DNA of 19,569 nucleotides, from contig CAAGLL010000052.1 of assembly GCA_900770725.1 (NCBI GenBank), positions 1 to 19,569 on the forward strand. The letters are read 5' to 3'. A program made the position numbers and the translations under genes. The DNA comes from an uncultured Succinivibrio sp. GTDB taxonomy: Bacteria; Pseudomonadota; Gammaproteobacteria; Enterobacterales; Succinivibrionaceae. This document shows positions 13,642 to 19,569 of the stretch, one piece after another. How positions within the stretch are numbered: the stretch's first letter is position 1; each line of letters starts with the position of its first letter. Under the pieces are notes generated by a model. It was not told the origin of the DNA. It did not search any database and saw only the letters and a list, made by a program, of their open reading frames with translations.

Positions 13642-15483
13642 ATGAGGACCATCGAACTTCTAGCGCCGGCGCGCGACAAGGCGTGCGCGCGCGCCGCAAT
13701 CATGAGCGGAGCTGACGCGGTGTACATCGGCGGGCCGGCCTTCGGCGCCCGCGCCGCCGCGCCCAACAGCCTCGAGGACATCAAGGAGATCTGCGCCCTC
13801 GCCCACGAGTTTGGCGCCAAGGTGCACGTCACCTTGAACACCATCCTCACCGACGAGGAGCTTGAGAAGGCGCGCGATCTTGCCTTCAGGCTCTACGACG
13901 CCGGGGCCGACGCGCTCATCGTGCAGGACCTGGGGCTTCTGCAGGGGGATCTGCCTCCGCTTGAGATCCACGCCTCGACACAGCAGGACAACTCCACCCC
14001 CGAGAAGGTGAAGTTTTTAGAGGATGCGGGCTTCTCGCAGGTGGTGCTCGCCCGCGAGCTGAGCATCCGCGAGATCCGGGAGATCCGCGCGAAGACCCAT
14101 GTGAAGCTTGAGTGCTTCATCCACGGGGCGCTGTGCGTGGGCGTGAGCGGCAGGTGCTACCTCAGCGCCGCGATCTCCGGGAGGTCTGCCAACCGCGGCG
14201 AATGCGCGCAACTGTGCCGCGTTGCGCAGTCGCTCTATGACGGCGATGGCAACTGCCTTGCCCGCGACCGCTACCTGCTCTCGATGAAGGACCTGAGCCA
14301 GGCTCCCAACATCGGCGAGCTCATAGATGCCGGCATCTCCTCCTTCAAGATTGAAGGCAGGCTCAAGGACGAGGGCTACGTGCGCAACGTCACCGCGTAC
14401 TACCGTGCGCTCATCGACCGCGTGCTCGAGAGGATCCCGGACGTCAGGCGCAGCTCCTATGGAACCACGAGGACTGCGTTCAAGCCTGACATCTCAAAGA
14501 GCTTCAACCGCGGATTCACCGAGTACAACGCCCACGAGGTCAAGGATAACTACGCAAACTTCGACGCTCCGGGCTTCGTCGGCACCAGGATAGGCACCCT
14601 GCTCTCGCAGGGCGTGCATGATCTGCGCTTCAAGCTCGACAATAGCGTTGAGCTGCACAACGGCGACAGCCTCAACTACTACACGGCGGAAGGCGTCCTC
14701 GACGGCTTCCGCGTAAGCTCGGCAAAGGACAAGGACTCGGCGGAGATCTTCCAGAGGCTGCCGCAGATCAAGCCCGGGACCGTATTCTATAGAAGCAAGG
14801 ATGCCGAGTTCGAGCGCGCGCTCGAAGGAGAGTCATCTGTGCGCACCCTCGCGCTCACGCTGCGCTATACGGAGACCGAGGACGGCGCGAGGCTTGAGGC
14901 TGCGGACGAGACTAGAGCCAAGGCTGTCTCGGAGTGCCATATCCCCAAGCTCCAGCAGGCATCGGACTTTGAGCGCCTGGAGCAGAACCTGCGCGAGAAA
15001 TTAGGCAGGCTCGGGCAGAGCCACTATGAGCTGAAGTCCCTTACATTGGAGCTTCCGCACCACCACTTCATGCCCCAGAGTCTCATAAACGGACTGCGCC
15101 GCAACGCCATCGCCGCGCTTGACGAGCAGAAGCAGCAGCGCAGGGTTCATGTCGAGCACCACTTCGAGGACGCCCCGATGCTCCCCGAGGCTGACCGCCA
15201 CCTGGGATTTCGCGCCAACATCATGAACCGCAAGGCGCTGGACTTCTACGAGGCACACGGAGGAGAGGACGTCGAGCCTGCCTACGAGATCGAAAAGCCG
15301 GATGGGCCGCAGAGCGTGCTCGTCTCAAAGCACTGCCTGAGGTTCTGCTTTGGCATGTGCCGCAAGCACGGGCAGGATGGTAAGGTGAAGCCCCTGAGGC
15401 TCAAGATAGGCAAAACCTTCTTTAACCTCAAGTTCGACTGCGTGAACTGCCTGATGACTTTGGAAGGTCCGGTCAAGGGCTGA
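13642..15483 (+). CDS. rlhA: 23S rRNA 5-hydroxycytidine C2501 synthase (U32 peptidase-family protein)
   Basis: RlhA (YdcP) installs 5-hydroxycytidine at 23S rRNA position 2501, using prephenate-dependent chemistry and an Fe-S cluster. It belongs to family U32 but is not a protease in this role. The 613-residue protein matches E. coli RlhA along its length: ELLAPARDKACARAAIMSGA and DAVYIGGPAFGAR at the start, LEIHASTQ near 107-114, the U32 signature ECFIHGALCVGVSGRC (157-172), then NRGECAQLCR. C165, C172, C188 and C192 are the expected cluster ligands. The C-terminal domain ends with TKHCLRF-like SKHCLRFCFGMC and FDCVNC. An AGGGAG about ten bases before the ATG at 13642 is the Shine-Dalgarno. 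It follows the glycosidase by three bases, in the same operon. Confidence 0.92.
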   Translation: MRTIELLAPARDKACARAAIMSGADAVYIGGPAFGARAAAPNSLEDIKEICALAHEFGAKVHVTLNTILTDEELEKARDLAFRLYDAGADALIVQDLGLLQGDLPPLEIHASTQQDNSTPEKVKFLEDAGFSQVVLARELSIREIREIRAKTHVKLECFIHGALCVGVSGRCYLSAAISGRSANRGECAQLCRVAQSLYDGDGNCLARDRYLLSMKDLSQAPNIGELIDAGISSFKIEGRLKDEGYVRNVTAYYRALIDRVLERIPDVRRSSYGTTRTAFKPDISKSFNRGFTEYNAHEVKDNYANFDAPGFVGTRIGTLLSQGVHDLRFKLDNSVELHNGDSLNYYTAEGVLDGFRVSSAKDKDSAEIFQRLPQIKPGTVFYRSKDAEFERALEGESSVRTLALTLRYTETEDGARLEAADETRAKAVSECHIPKLQQASDFERLEQNLREKLGRLGQSHYELKSLTLELPHHHFMPQSLINGLRRNAIAALDEQKQQRRVHVEHHFEDAPMLPEADRHLGFRANIMNRKALDFYEAHGGEDVEPAYEIEKPDGPQSVLVSKHCLRFCFGMCRKHGQDGKVKPLRLKIGKTFFNLKFDCVNCLMTLEGPVKG

Positions 15484-15500
15484 CTGCATCGCTTGAATTC

Positions 15501-15536
15501 CATCTGGGCAAGCAACGTTATGATTGTTGCCAGATG
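15501..15536 (+). terminator. Possible hairpin after rlhA
   Basis: CATCTG (15501-15506) pairs with CAGATG (15531-15536), and inside it GCAAC (15512-15516) pairs with GTTGC (15526-15530), with an asymmetric five-base bulge between the two stems. It begins 18 bases after the rlhA stop. There is no T-tract, so it is a weak or rho-assisted terminator candidate at best. Confidence 0.35.
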
Positions 15537-15621
15537 CTGTTCCGGCATGGCATGCTATCGGTGCAAGGCAGAACAAACTGAACATAAAATATAATATTTG
15601 CAGATGTATTTGTTATAAGCC

Positions 15622-15650
15622 TTGTTTATATGTGTTTCTATGTATTATAT
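15622..15650 (+). promoter_or_regulatory. Candidate promoter for the microprotein
   Basis: TTGTTT at 15622-15627 and TTATAT at 15645-15650 are separated by 17 bp and would start transcription near 15657, about 40 bases before the ATG at 15696. In such AT-rich DNA chance matches are frequent. A separate TATAAT at 15590-15595 lacks a good -35. Confidence 0.35.
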
Positions 15651-15695
15651 ACAAAAAACCAGCAAATAAATTACAAAAAAAATAGAGAAAACAAG

Positions 15696-15788
15696 ATGGA
15701 TATAGAGACAATTTGTATATTTGTCGCTCTTATTGCCGTTTTTGCAGGAATGCTAGTAATATATATCTCAAGCAAAAAGAACTTCTGA
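15696..15788 (+). CDS. Probable 30-residue single-helix membrane microprotein
   Basis: An ATG at 15696 opens 30 codons ending in TGA at 15786-15788. The peptide has a short acidic head (MDIET), an uninterrupted hydrophobic run (ICIFVALIAVFAGMLVIYI, one membrane helix) and a basic tail (SSKKNF). This obeys the positive-inside rule with the C-terminus in the cytoplasm. AGAG about eight bases before the ATG is a weak Shine-Dalgarno. The codons are AT-rich like the surrounding island, unlike the chromosome. A perfect hairpin follows 22 bases later. The architecture fits small membrane regulators, accessory subunits of membrane complexes, or type I toxin peptides. No family is recognised and the function is unknown. 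Confidence 0.5.
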   Translation: MDIETICIFVALIAVFAGMLVIYISSKKNF

Positions 15789-15810
15789 TCTTTATAAAGA
15801 ATAATAGCTT

Positions 15811-15840
15811 AGGACTGTATAACTTTTATAATACAGTCCT
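15811..15840. terminator. Perfect 10-bp hairpin after the microprotein
   Basis: AGGACTGTAT (15811-15820) is exactly complementary to ATACAGTCCT (15831-15840) across a ten-base AT-rich loop. Position, 22 bases after the microprotein stop, suggests a transcript end or stabilising 3' structure. There is no T-tract in either direction, so factor-independent termination is doubtful. Confidence 0.5.
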
Positions 15841-16132
15841 CTCAAAACACCATTACTAAATATTTAATAAACAATTTTAGAAAAAAAATACTTAATTTTG
15901 TTTGATATTTTTATGATAGATTTGTATCTGTCCTGAATTTATATATAATATATAATTATATATAATTCTAAACAAATACTATTTGAAGATTTGTATTTAT
16001 AGATTTAGTATTTTTTTTGTTTTTTATCTTACAAAATATAATTATCTCTGCTTTATTAAGCCTGCTGTCATTTGACATCTTCTTGTCCGTCTCCTGCACT
16101 TCAAACTTTTTCACACGGCTCCCAGATCTGCT

Positions 16133-16157
16133 TGGAAATTACCACTAACCTCGAGCA
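16133..16157 (+). repeat. Terminal inverted repeat, istB side
   Basis: This segment reads TGGAAATTACCACTAACC then TCGAGCA and matches the reverse complement of 19545-19569 at 19 of 25 positions without gaps. The outer limit could lie a few bases further left, because the other end is cut by the window edge. Confidence 0.7.
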
Positions 16158-16260
16158 CCCTTTTCATTTGACTTCGAGCAGCATTCACATTGCCCCGACC
16201 GCCCTGCAGCCCGCATTCTTCCGTTGCGGCAGCCTCGACCGCCCTTGTTTCACTTGAGCC
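16149..16260 (-). repeat. Short inverted array of ~21-bp repeats at the istB end
   Basis: Cores of the type C(C/T)TCGA(C/G)C occur at 16149, 16172, 16193 (CCCCGACC) and 16233 (CCTCGACC), with degenerate ones near 16213 and 16253 (CTTGAGCC), spaced 20-23 bp. Read on the minus strand the best copies give GGGCGGTCGGGGC and GGGCGGTCGAGGC. These are the same cores as in the large array beyond istA, so the two ends carry the repeat in inverted orientation. Confidence 0.75.
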
Positions 16261-16322
16261 ATTGGCCTGAAGCCATCCGCCGGCATTTCGCAGGCGATCC
16301 ATGCGGCAGGAGTGGACGAGAA

Positions 16323-16343
16323 GGGCGCGGCATTGCCGCGCCC
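16323..16343 (-). terminator. GC-rich hairpin after istB
   Basis: GGGCGCGGC (16323-16331) and GCCGCGCCC (16335-16343) form a perfect 9-bp stem with a three-base loop. On the minus strand it lies 24 bases beyond the istB stop and is followed by TTCTCG. It is a likely transcription terminator or barrier at the end of the transposase operon. Confidence 0.6.
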
Positions 16344-16367
16344 CCGTTCATGTTGCGTCCTGCGCAA

Positions 16368-17162
16368 TCAGCTTATGCTGGAATCGGCCAGCTTCCTCAG
16401 CGACTCGCCTGTCAGCCTGATGACGTGGGACGGGTTCAGAAGCCGGTCTGCGATGCTGTCGATCGACGCCATCGGCACGTCCTTCATGCCGCACGACGAC
16501 TCGGCCCCGGCGATCAGCATGTCCTTGAACCCCTCGGGGACGATCTGCGTGCAGATCACCGTGGGCGACTTGCCGCTGCGCATCATCAGCACGTTGTAGA
16601 GCGCGTCGATGCGGGGCCTGGTGACGGCCCCGTTGAGGAAGTCGTCCAGGATCAGGACCTGCGTCCTGGCCAGGCCCTTCATGGCGCGCTGGTACTGCCT
16701 GTGGTCCGGGATGGCCGTAAGCGAGTCGACCAGATCGTCGGTGGCCCAGTAGGCCGCCTTGAAGCCGCTGCGTATGGCGTTCTCGCCTATTGCCGATGCC
16801 AGCGTGCTCTTGCCAGCGCCGGAATGGCCGACGATGATGAGGTTCACCGCCTTCCTCACCCACTTGAGCGCGGCCAGATCGCGGAGCTCCTGGCTGCCAA
16901 CGCCGCGGTCGCCGAGGCCGGCGAAGTCGTTGAGCGTCGTCTTCCAGGGCAGGTTTGCCCTCTTCATCGCGTTCTCGTAGCTCCTCTGCCTCGCGTAGTC
17001 CTGCTGGGCCTGCACGGCCTCGATGAGGCGGTCGGTGAAGTCGAGCCTCGCGTAGGCCAGGCCGTTCTCAAGCTGGTTCTCTATGGACTCCGCCATTCCG
17101 GGGAGCCTGAGCTGCCTGATTGCCGCCAGCAGCTCGTGATCCTTCTGCGTCAATGCGCTCAT
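16368..17162 (-). CDS. istB: IS21 transposition helper ATPase IstB
   Basis: IstB is the AAA+ DnaA/DnaC-like ATPase that assembles on target DNA and activates IstA. The 264-residue protein has a helical N-terminal domain, Walker A GHSGAGKST (112-120), Walker B VLILDD (169-174) and a sensor region VICTQIVPEGF (202-212). Length matches IS21 IstB proteins (about 250-265). The ATG at 17162 overlaps the istA stop by four bases (ATGA), and AAGGAGG lies six bases before it, so translation is both coupled and strongly initiated. There are no frameshifts; the element looks functional. Confidence 0.96.
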   Translation of the reverse strand: MSALTQKDHELLAAIRQLRLPGMAESIENQLENGLAYARLDFTDRLIEAVQAQQDYARQRSYENAMKRANLPWKTTLNDFAGLGDRGVGSQELRDLAALKWVRKAVNLIIVGHSGAGKSTLASAIGENAIRSGFKAAYWATDDLVDSLTAIPDHRQYQRAMKGLARTQVLILDDFLNGAVTRPRIDALYNVLMMRSGKSPTVICTQIVPEGFKDMLIAGAESSCGMKDVPMASIDSIADRLLNPSHVIRLTGESLRKLADSSIS

Positions 17163-18940
17163 TCCAATCCTCCTTTTCCGTCGTTGCCGCCGCTGCTGCC
17201 ATTGCCACCCCTGGATCCGATCATGCATGTGTACTTTTTGGCCGGGGCATCCGCCGACGGCTGCGGCGCCTCCGTGCCATCGGGCAGCGGCAGGTCGGAC
17301 TGCTTTTGGTAGCTGCCGTCCGCTGACCGGGCTTCTTCCTGTAGGATCATGTCGAGCGCGTCGCGGACCGCATATGAGTTCCAATTCCTTGGATCCCCGG
17401 CGCGCACGTCCTTGCAGGCCTCCCCGAACTCGCCAAGCCGGCCGAGGCCAGCCTGCCTGCGGCCGATGCCGATGATTGCGATGCAGGCCTTCCTGCCCTG
17501 CAGGAAGCCGCTCCTCCTCAGGATCCCCTGGCACAGCGCCTTCGCGTCGCCGCACAGGCCCCCTGCGGCCTCCAGGATGCCGTCCTCGTCCTTGTACTTG
17601 CGCTCCCTGGCCTTGATGGCCCTGTGGCCCGGCGGCATGTGCGAGTCGTCGACGAGCACCCTGTCGGGGCCGGCCTTCGAGAGCAGGTGCGTCGCGAGCA
17701 GGCTGCCGTCGTCGTCCGACCACACCTTCGCCTCGCTGGTGGTGATCTCGACGCTGACCTTGCGCCTCGCGCTCGTGTAGGGCACGGAGAGCGTCCATCC
17801 GCCTGCCTTGACGCGGTACGCGCGCGTGGCCGTCAGGTGCGGGTAGAACTCGGCGTACTCGGGCAGGATCTCCGGCAGCGGCATCGCGGCCGGGGACTCG
17901 TAGCGGTCGCAGGGCGCCTTCCTCGGCGTGCCCCTGCCGCCGTTGCGGAAGCCCTTGCTGTTGATGTAGCGGTCGATGAGCCCCTGGAGCTTCTCCGAGG
18001 CCTCGGCGACCGACATCACCGCGCCCTCGCGCATCCTCTTGAGGCACCTCTCGCGGATGAGCCGGCCCGAGTACTCGACTGCGGATTTCACTTGAGGTGC
18101 GAAAACCGTAGCAGGATCAATCTGGATCCCCAGCCTAGAGAGCAGGTGCTGCATGCTCTGGTTGATGATTGCCTCGCTGCCGTACTCGTGCCTCTCGACC
18201 ATGCTCCAGGCGTTGTCGCAGACCAGCAGCGCGGGCCTGCGGCGGTAGAACTTGAGGGCGTTGAGCAGCGCCCCGGCCGTCTCGCGCGTCGTCGCCGCCT
18301 CTATGAACTGGGCGTAGACGTAGTTCGAGGCCGCCCAGCAGAACTCGCACACTATGAGATCCCTCGGCTTCCCATCGGGATCCGTGATCCTGAACTTGCC
18401 CCCCAGGTAGTCGATCTGGAGCTCTAGGCCCCAGCCGTGGGCCTGCGCCAGGTACGTGTCCTTCTCCCCGGCCCCCGGGGAGAGCCTCCCAACGGCCTCG
18501 TCGACCCTCCTGTAGAACGTGCTGCGGCTCATCGCCATCATCCCCTTGCTCCTGCACAGGTCGACGTAGTCGGTGAACTCGTTGATCTTCTGGACGCGCG
18601 CGTCGAGGATCCTGTTTGCAATCGCCTCGAAGTCGGGCTTGAGCACCAGCGGGTTGCTGCTGATCCCGCGCTTGATGACGATGGACGAGGCCATGGCGTC
18701 GGCGTGCGTCACCACCGCGGCCTCCTTGCAGTAGATGATCCTGGCCAGCTCCCCGTCGCTTGCGGCGTCAAGCCCCGCCAGCGAGTCGATGCCCCCTGCC
18801 GCGAGGCGCACCTTGATGGTGTGCGCGGTGGAGTTCGAGATCTTCTCCTCCCTGGCTATCTGCCTCTCGGTGTAGCCCGTGAGGATCTTCTTTCCGAACC
18901 GCCTGAGCTGGTCCGGCTGGAAGTGTTTTCCTGCGGTCAT
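17159..18940 (-). CDS. istA: IS21 transposase IstA
   Basis: IstA is the DDE transposase that cuts and joins the IS ends. The 593-residue protein has an N-terminal helix-turn-helix (YTERQIAREEKISNSTAHTI, about 23-42) for binding the terminal repeats. A retroviral-integrase-type core follows: D177 (ELQIDYLG), D242 (LVCDNAW) and E289 (KSAVEYSGRLIRER), the expected catalytic triad. A beta-barrel region comes next, and the end is Gly/Ser/Lys-rich. The start at 18940 has GGAAGG five to six bases upstream; an in-frame ATG at 18973 lacks a comparable signal. It is longer than classic IS21 IstA (about 390-515 residues), mostly in the C-terminal part. It is intact and directly upstream of istB. Confidence 0.95.
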   Translation of the reverse strand: MTAGKHFQPDQLRRFGKKILTGYTERQIAREEKISNSTAHTIKVRLAAGGIDSLAGLDAASDGELARIIYCKEAAVVTHADAMASSIVIKRGISSNPLVLKPDFEAIANRILDARVQKINEFTDYVDLCRSKGMMAMSRSTFYRRVDEAVGRLSPGAGEKDTYLAQAHGWGLELQIDYLGGKFRITDPDGKPRDLIVCEFCWAASNYVYAQFIEAATTRETAGALLNALKFYRRRPALLVCDNAWSMVERHEYGSEAIINQSMQHLLSRLGIQIDPATVFAPQVKSAVEYSGRLIRERCLKRMREGAVMSVAEASEKLQGLIDRYINSKGFRNGGRGTPRKAPCDRYESPAAMPLPEILPEYAEFYPHLTATRAYRVKAGGWTLSVPYTSARRKVSVEITTSEAKVWSDDDGSLLATHLLSKAGPDRVLVDDSHMPPGHRAIKARERKYKDEDGILEAAGGLCGDAKALCQGILRRSGFLQGRKACIAIIGIGRRQAGLGRLGEFGEACKDVRAGDPRNWNSYAVRDALDMILQEEARSADGSYQKQSDLPLPDGTEAPQPSADAPAKKYTCMIGSRGGNGSSGGNDGKGGLE

Positions 18941-18963
18941 TGCGACCTTCCTTTCAATGTTGC

Positions 18964-18979
18964 GCAGCCACATGGCTGC
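18964..18979 (-). other. Small palindrome in the istA leader
   Basis: GCAGCCA (18964-18970) and TGGCTGC (18973-18979) form a near-continuous palindrome 24-39 bases before the istA start. It could be a transposase or regulator operator, or fold weakly in the leader RNA. No matching promoter is clear. Confidence 0.3.
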
Positions 18980-19110
18980 AGGGGGAATTATCGGGGCTTG
19001 GCCTCCGCGCGGCTTCGGGCAGCGGCCCCGCCCTTCGGCGCATGCTCAGAAAGAAAAAATCCCGGGCCGCGCAAGAGGCCCCAACCCCCTGCCAGGCCTG
19101 GAAAAAGCGC

Positions 19111-19569
19111 CATGGGCGGTCGAGGCTCTGGGAACCGCGGTCGAGGCAGGCATGGGATTGGCGGTCGAGGCATTTGGAAAAGCGGTCGGGGAGCTGACAA
19201 CGGCGGTCGGGCTTCCTGGAGCCATGGTCGGGGCCTTGCGCAAGGCGGTCGGGGCGATGGGAATTTCGGTCGGGGCGCATGGAAAAGCGGTCGGGGAGCT
19301 GATAACGCCGGTCGGGCTTCTTGTAGCCATGGTCGGGGCTTTGCGCAAGGCGGTCGGGGCGCTTGGGAACAGTGGTCGGGGAGTTGGGAAAGCCGTTGCA
19401 GTTTGCGCAACGTTCGGGGCTTGGGAAAACTGGTCGAAGCTCTGGGAAAAGCGGTCGAGGAGACTGGGATCGCCATCGCGCCCCGGCTGCTTGGGAATTG
19501 CGGTCGAGGCTGATGGGATTCGCGGTCGGGGCTTTAGAAATTACTGGTCGAAGTTAGTGAGACTCTCCA
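19111..19569 (+). repeat. Phased array of ~21-bp repeats at the istA end
   Basis: The core GGTCG (mostly GGTCGGGG or GGTCGAGG, often preceded by GC and followed by a GGGAA-type spacer) starts at 19118, 19139, 19163, 19184, 19205, 19226, 19247, 19268, 19289, 19310, 19331, 19352, 19374, 19432, 19453, 19502, 19524 and 19546. Degenerate units lie near 19395, 19412 and 19474. The ten units from 19163 to 19352 are spaced at exactly 21 bp. Inside it, about 19177-19260 is repeated at 19282-19365 with a few substitutions (105-bp offset). From family knowledge, IS21 ends bear a few such transposase-binding repeats. The core is conserved while spacers vary, as expected of protein sites. Confidence 0.88.
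19545..19569 (-). repeat. Terminal inverted repeat, istA side
   Basis: On the minus strand this reads TGGAGAGTCTCACTAACT then TCGACCA, and aligns gaplessly with 16133-16157 (19 of 25). It occupies the last bases of the window, so the element boundary and the sequence end coincide or nearly so. Confidence 0.7.

Larger units (their letters stand above)
15560..16070. other. AT-rich island between rlhA and the IS21 element
   Basis: Roughly 500 bases are dominated by A and T, including long TATATAATATATAATT-like runs at 15940-15970 and several homopolymer tracts, in sharp contrast to the GC-rich genes on both sides. It contains the microprotein and hairpin listed separately. From about 15845 to 16065 no gene, repeat family or RNA is recognised. 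It looks like foreign or H-NS-type silenced DNA, or a non-coding hot spot in which the IS landed. That is inference from composition alone. Confidence 0.7.
16133..19569 (-). mobile_element. IS21-family insertion sequence, apparently complete
   Basis: The element contains istA and istB in the usual order and overlap, transcribed on the minus strand. The outermost 25 bases at the low end (16133-16157) and the reverse complement of the last 25 bases of the window (19545-19569) align without gaps at 19 of 25 positions. Both begin TGGA and share CACTAAC and TCGA. TG ends are typical of IS21. Arrays of a ~21-bp sequence lie inside both ends in inverted orientation. The exact termini and target duplication cannot be settled because the right flank is missing. 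Total length, about 3.4 kb, exceeds the usual 2-2.5 kb, mainly because of the long array beside istA. Confidence 0.85.

Noticed and set aside
16066..16077. TGTCATTTGACA palindrome as the true IS end
   Set aside because: It begins with TG but has no counterpart at the other end, whereas 16133-16157 aligns well with 19545-19569. It may be an unrelated operator.
16072..16257. Plus-strand frame of 61 codons
   Set aside because: It overlaps the inverted repeat and short repeat array of the IS element, with no start signal or recognisable protein.
17163..18047. Upstream extension of istB within istA
   Set aside because: It is an out-of-frame shadow of istA; istB has AAGGAGG and the ATGA overlap at 17162.
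18437..19513. Plus-strand frame of 358 codons ending in a Gly-Arg-Gly repeat
   Set aside because: Its first half is antisense to istA and the rest is translation of the 21-bp DNA array. It has no Shine-Dalgarno or family signature.
19111..19569. CRISPR-like array
   Set aside because: The unit is about 21 bp in total with a core of only 8-11 bp and no unique 30-bp spacers. There are no cas genes, and inverted copies occur at the other IS end.

Overview
The window reads as chromosomal DNA of a GC-rich, probably gammaproteobacterial, facultative or anaerobic flagellated bacterium. The case rests on a complete rsxABCDGE (Rnf) operon in E. coli gene order, an RlhA-type U32 protein, endonuclease III, and a flagellar hook gene behind a textbook sigma-54 promoter. 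The genus cannot be named from the sequence. Arg AGG codons are common throughout, which is not typical of Enterobacterales.

Layout. (1) 1-915: a possible 3' end of an unknown gene, an AT-rich promoter-like stretch with a possible 30-residue membrane microprotein, and a KefF/MdaB-like flavodoxin-fold quinone reductase. (2) 1006-1707 (minus): nth, convergent with the reductase across a strong hairpin and head-to-head with rsxA. (3) 1763-7815: the six-gene rsx/rnf operon, with overlapping or nearly abutting genes. Its products form the ion-translocating NADH/ferredoxin electron-transfer complex: soluble RsxB and RsxC carry Fe-S and flavin centres, RsxD and RsxG carry covalent FMN, and RsxA and RsxE form the membrane core. 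It ends in a GC-rich hairpin. (4) 8023-9652: a sigma-54 promoter, a structured leader, flgE alone, and a perfect intrinsic terminator. (5) 9780-11324: an intact protein built like a P1B-type ATPase but lacking most catalytic motifs, so a likely pseudo-transporter. (6) 11388-15483: a promoter and a tightly packed operon of a low-molecular-weight tyrosine phosphatase, a GH36-type alpha-galactosidase and RlhA (23S rRNA C2501 hydroxylation). (7) About 15560-16070: a strikingly AT-rich island with a likely 30-residue single-helix membrane microprotein and a perfect 10-bp hairpin. (8) 16133-19569: an apparently complete IS21-family element (istA, istB on the minus strand). Its two ends match as inverted repeats, and the outer end on the istA side falls on the last base of the window.

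The most unusual structure is in the IS21 element. The DNA between istA and the outer terminus is an array of about 21 units of a roughly 21-bp repeat with core GGTCGGGG/GGTCGAGG, ten of them spaced at exactly 21 bp. About six looser inverted copies lie at the istB end. IS21 elements are known to carry a few internal terminal repeats that the transposase binds. This number, phased at two helical turns, is exceptional and could be a multi-site transposase scaffold. The second most interesting item is the degenerate P-type ATPase.
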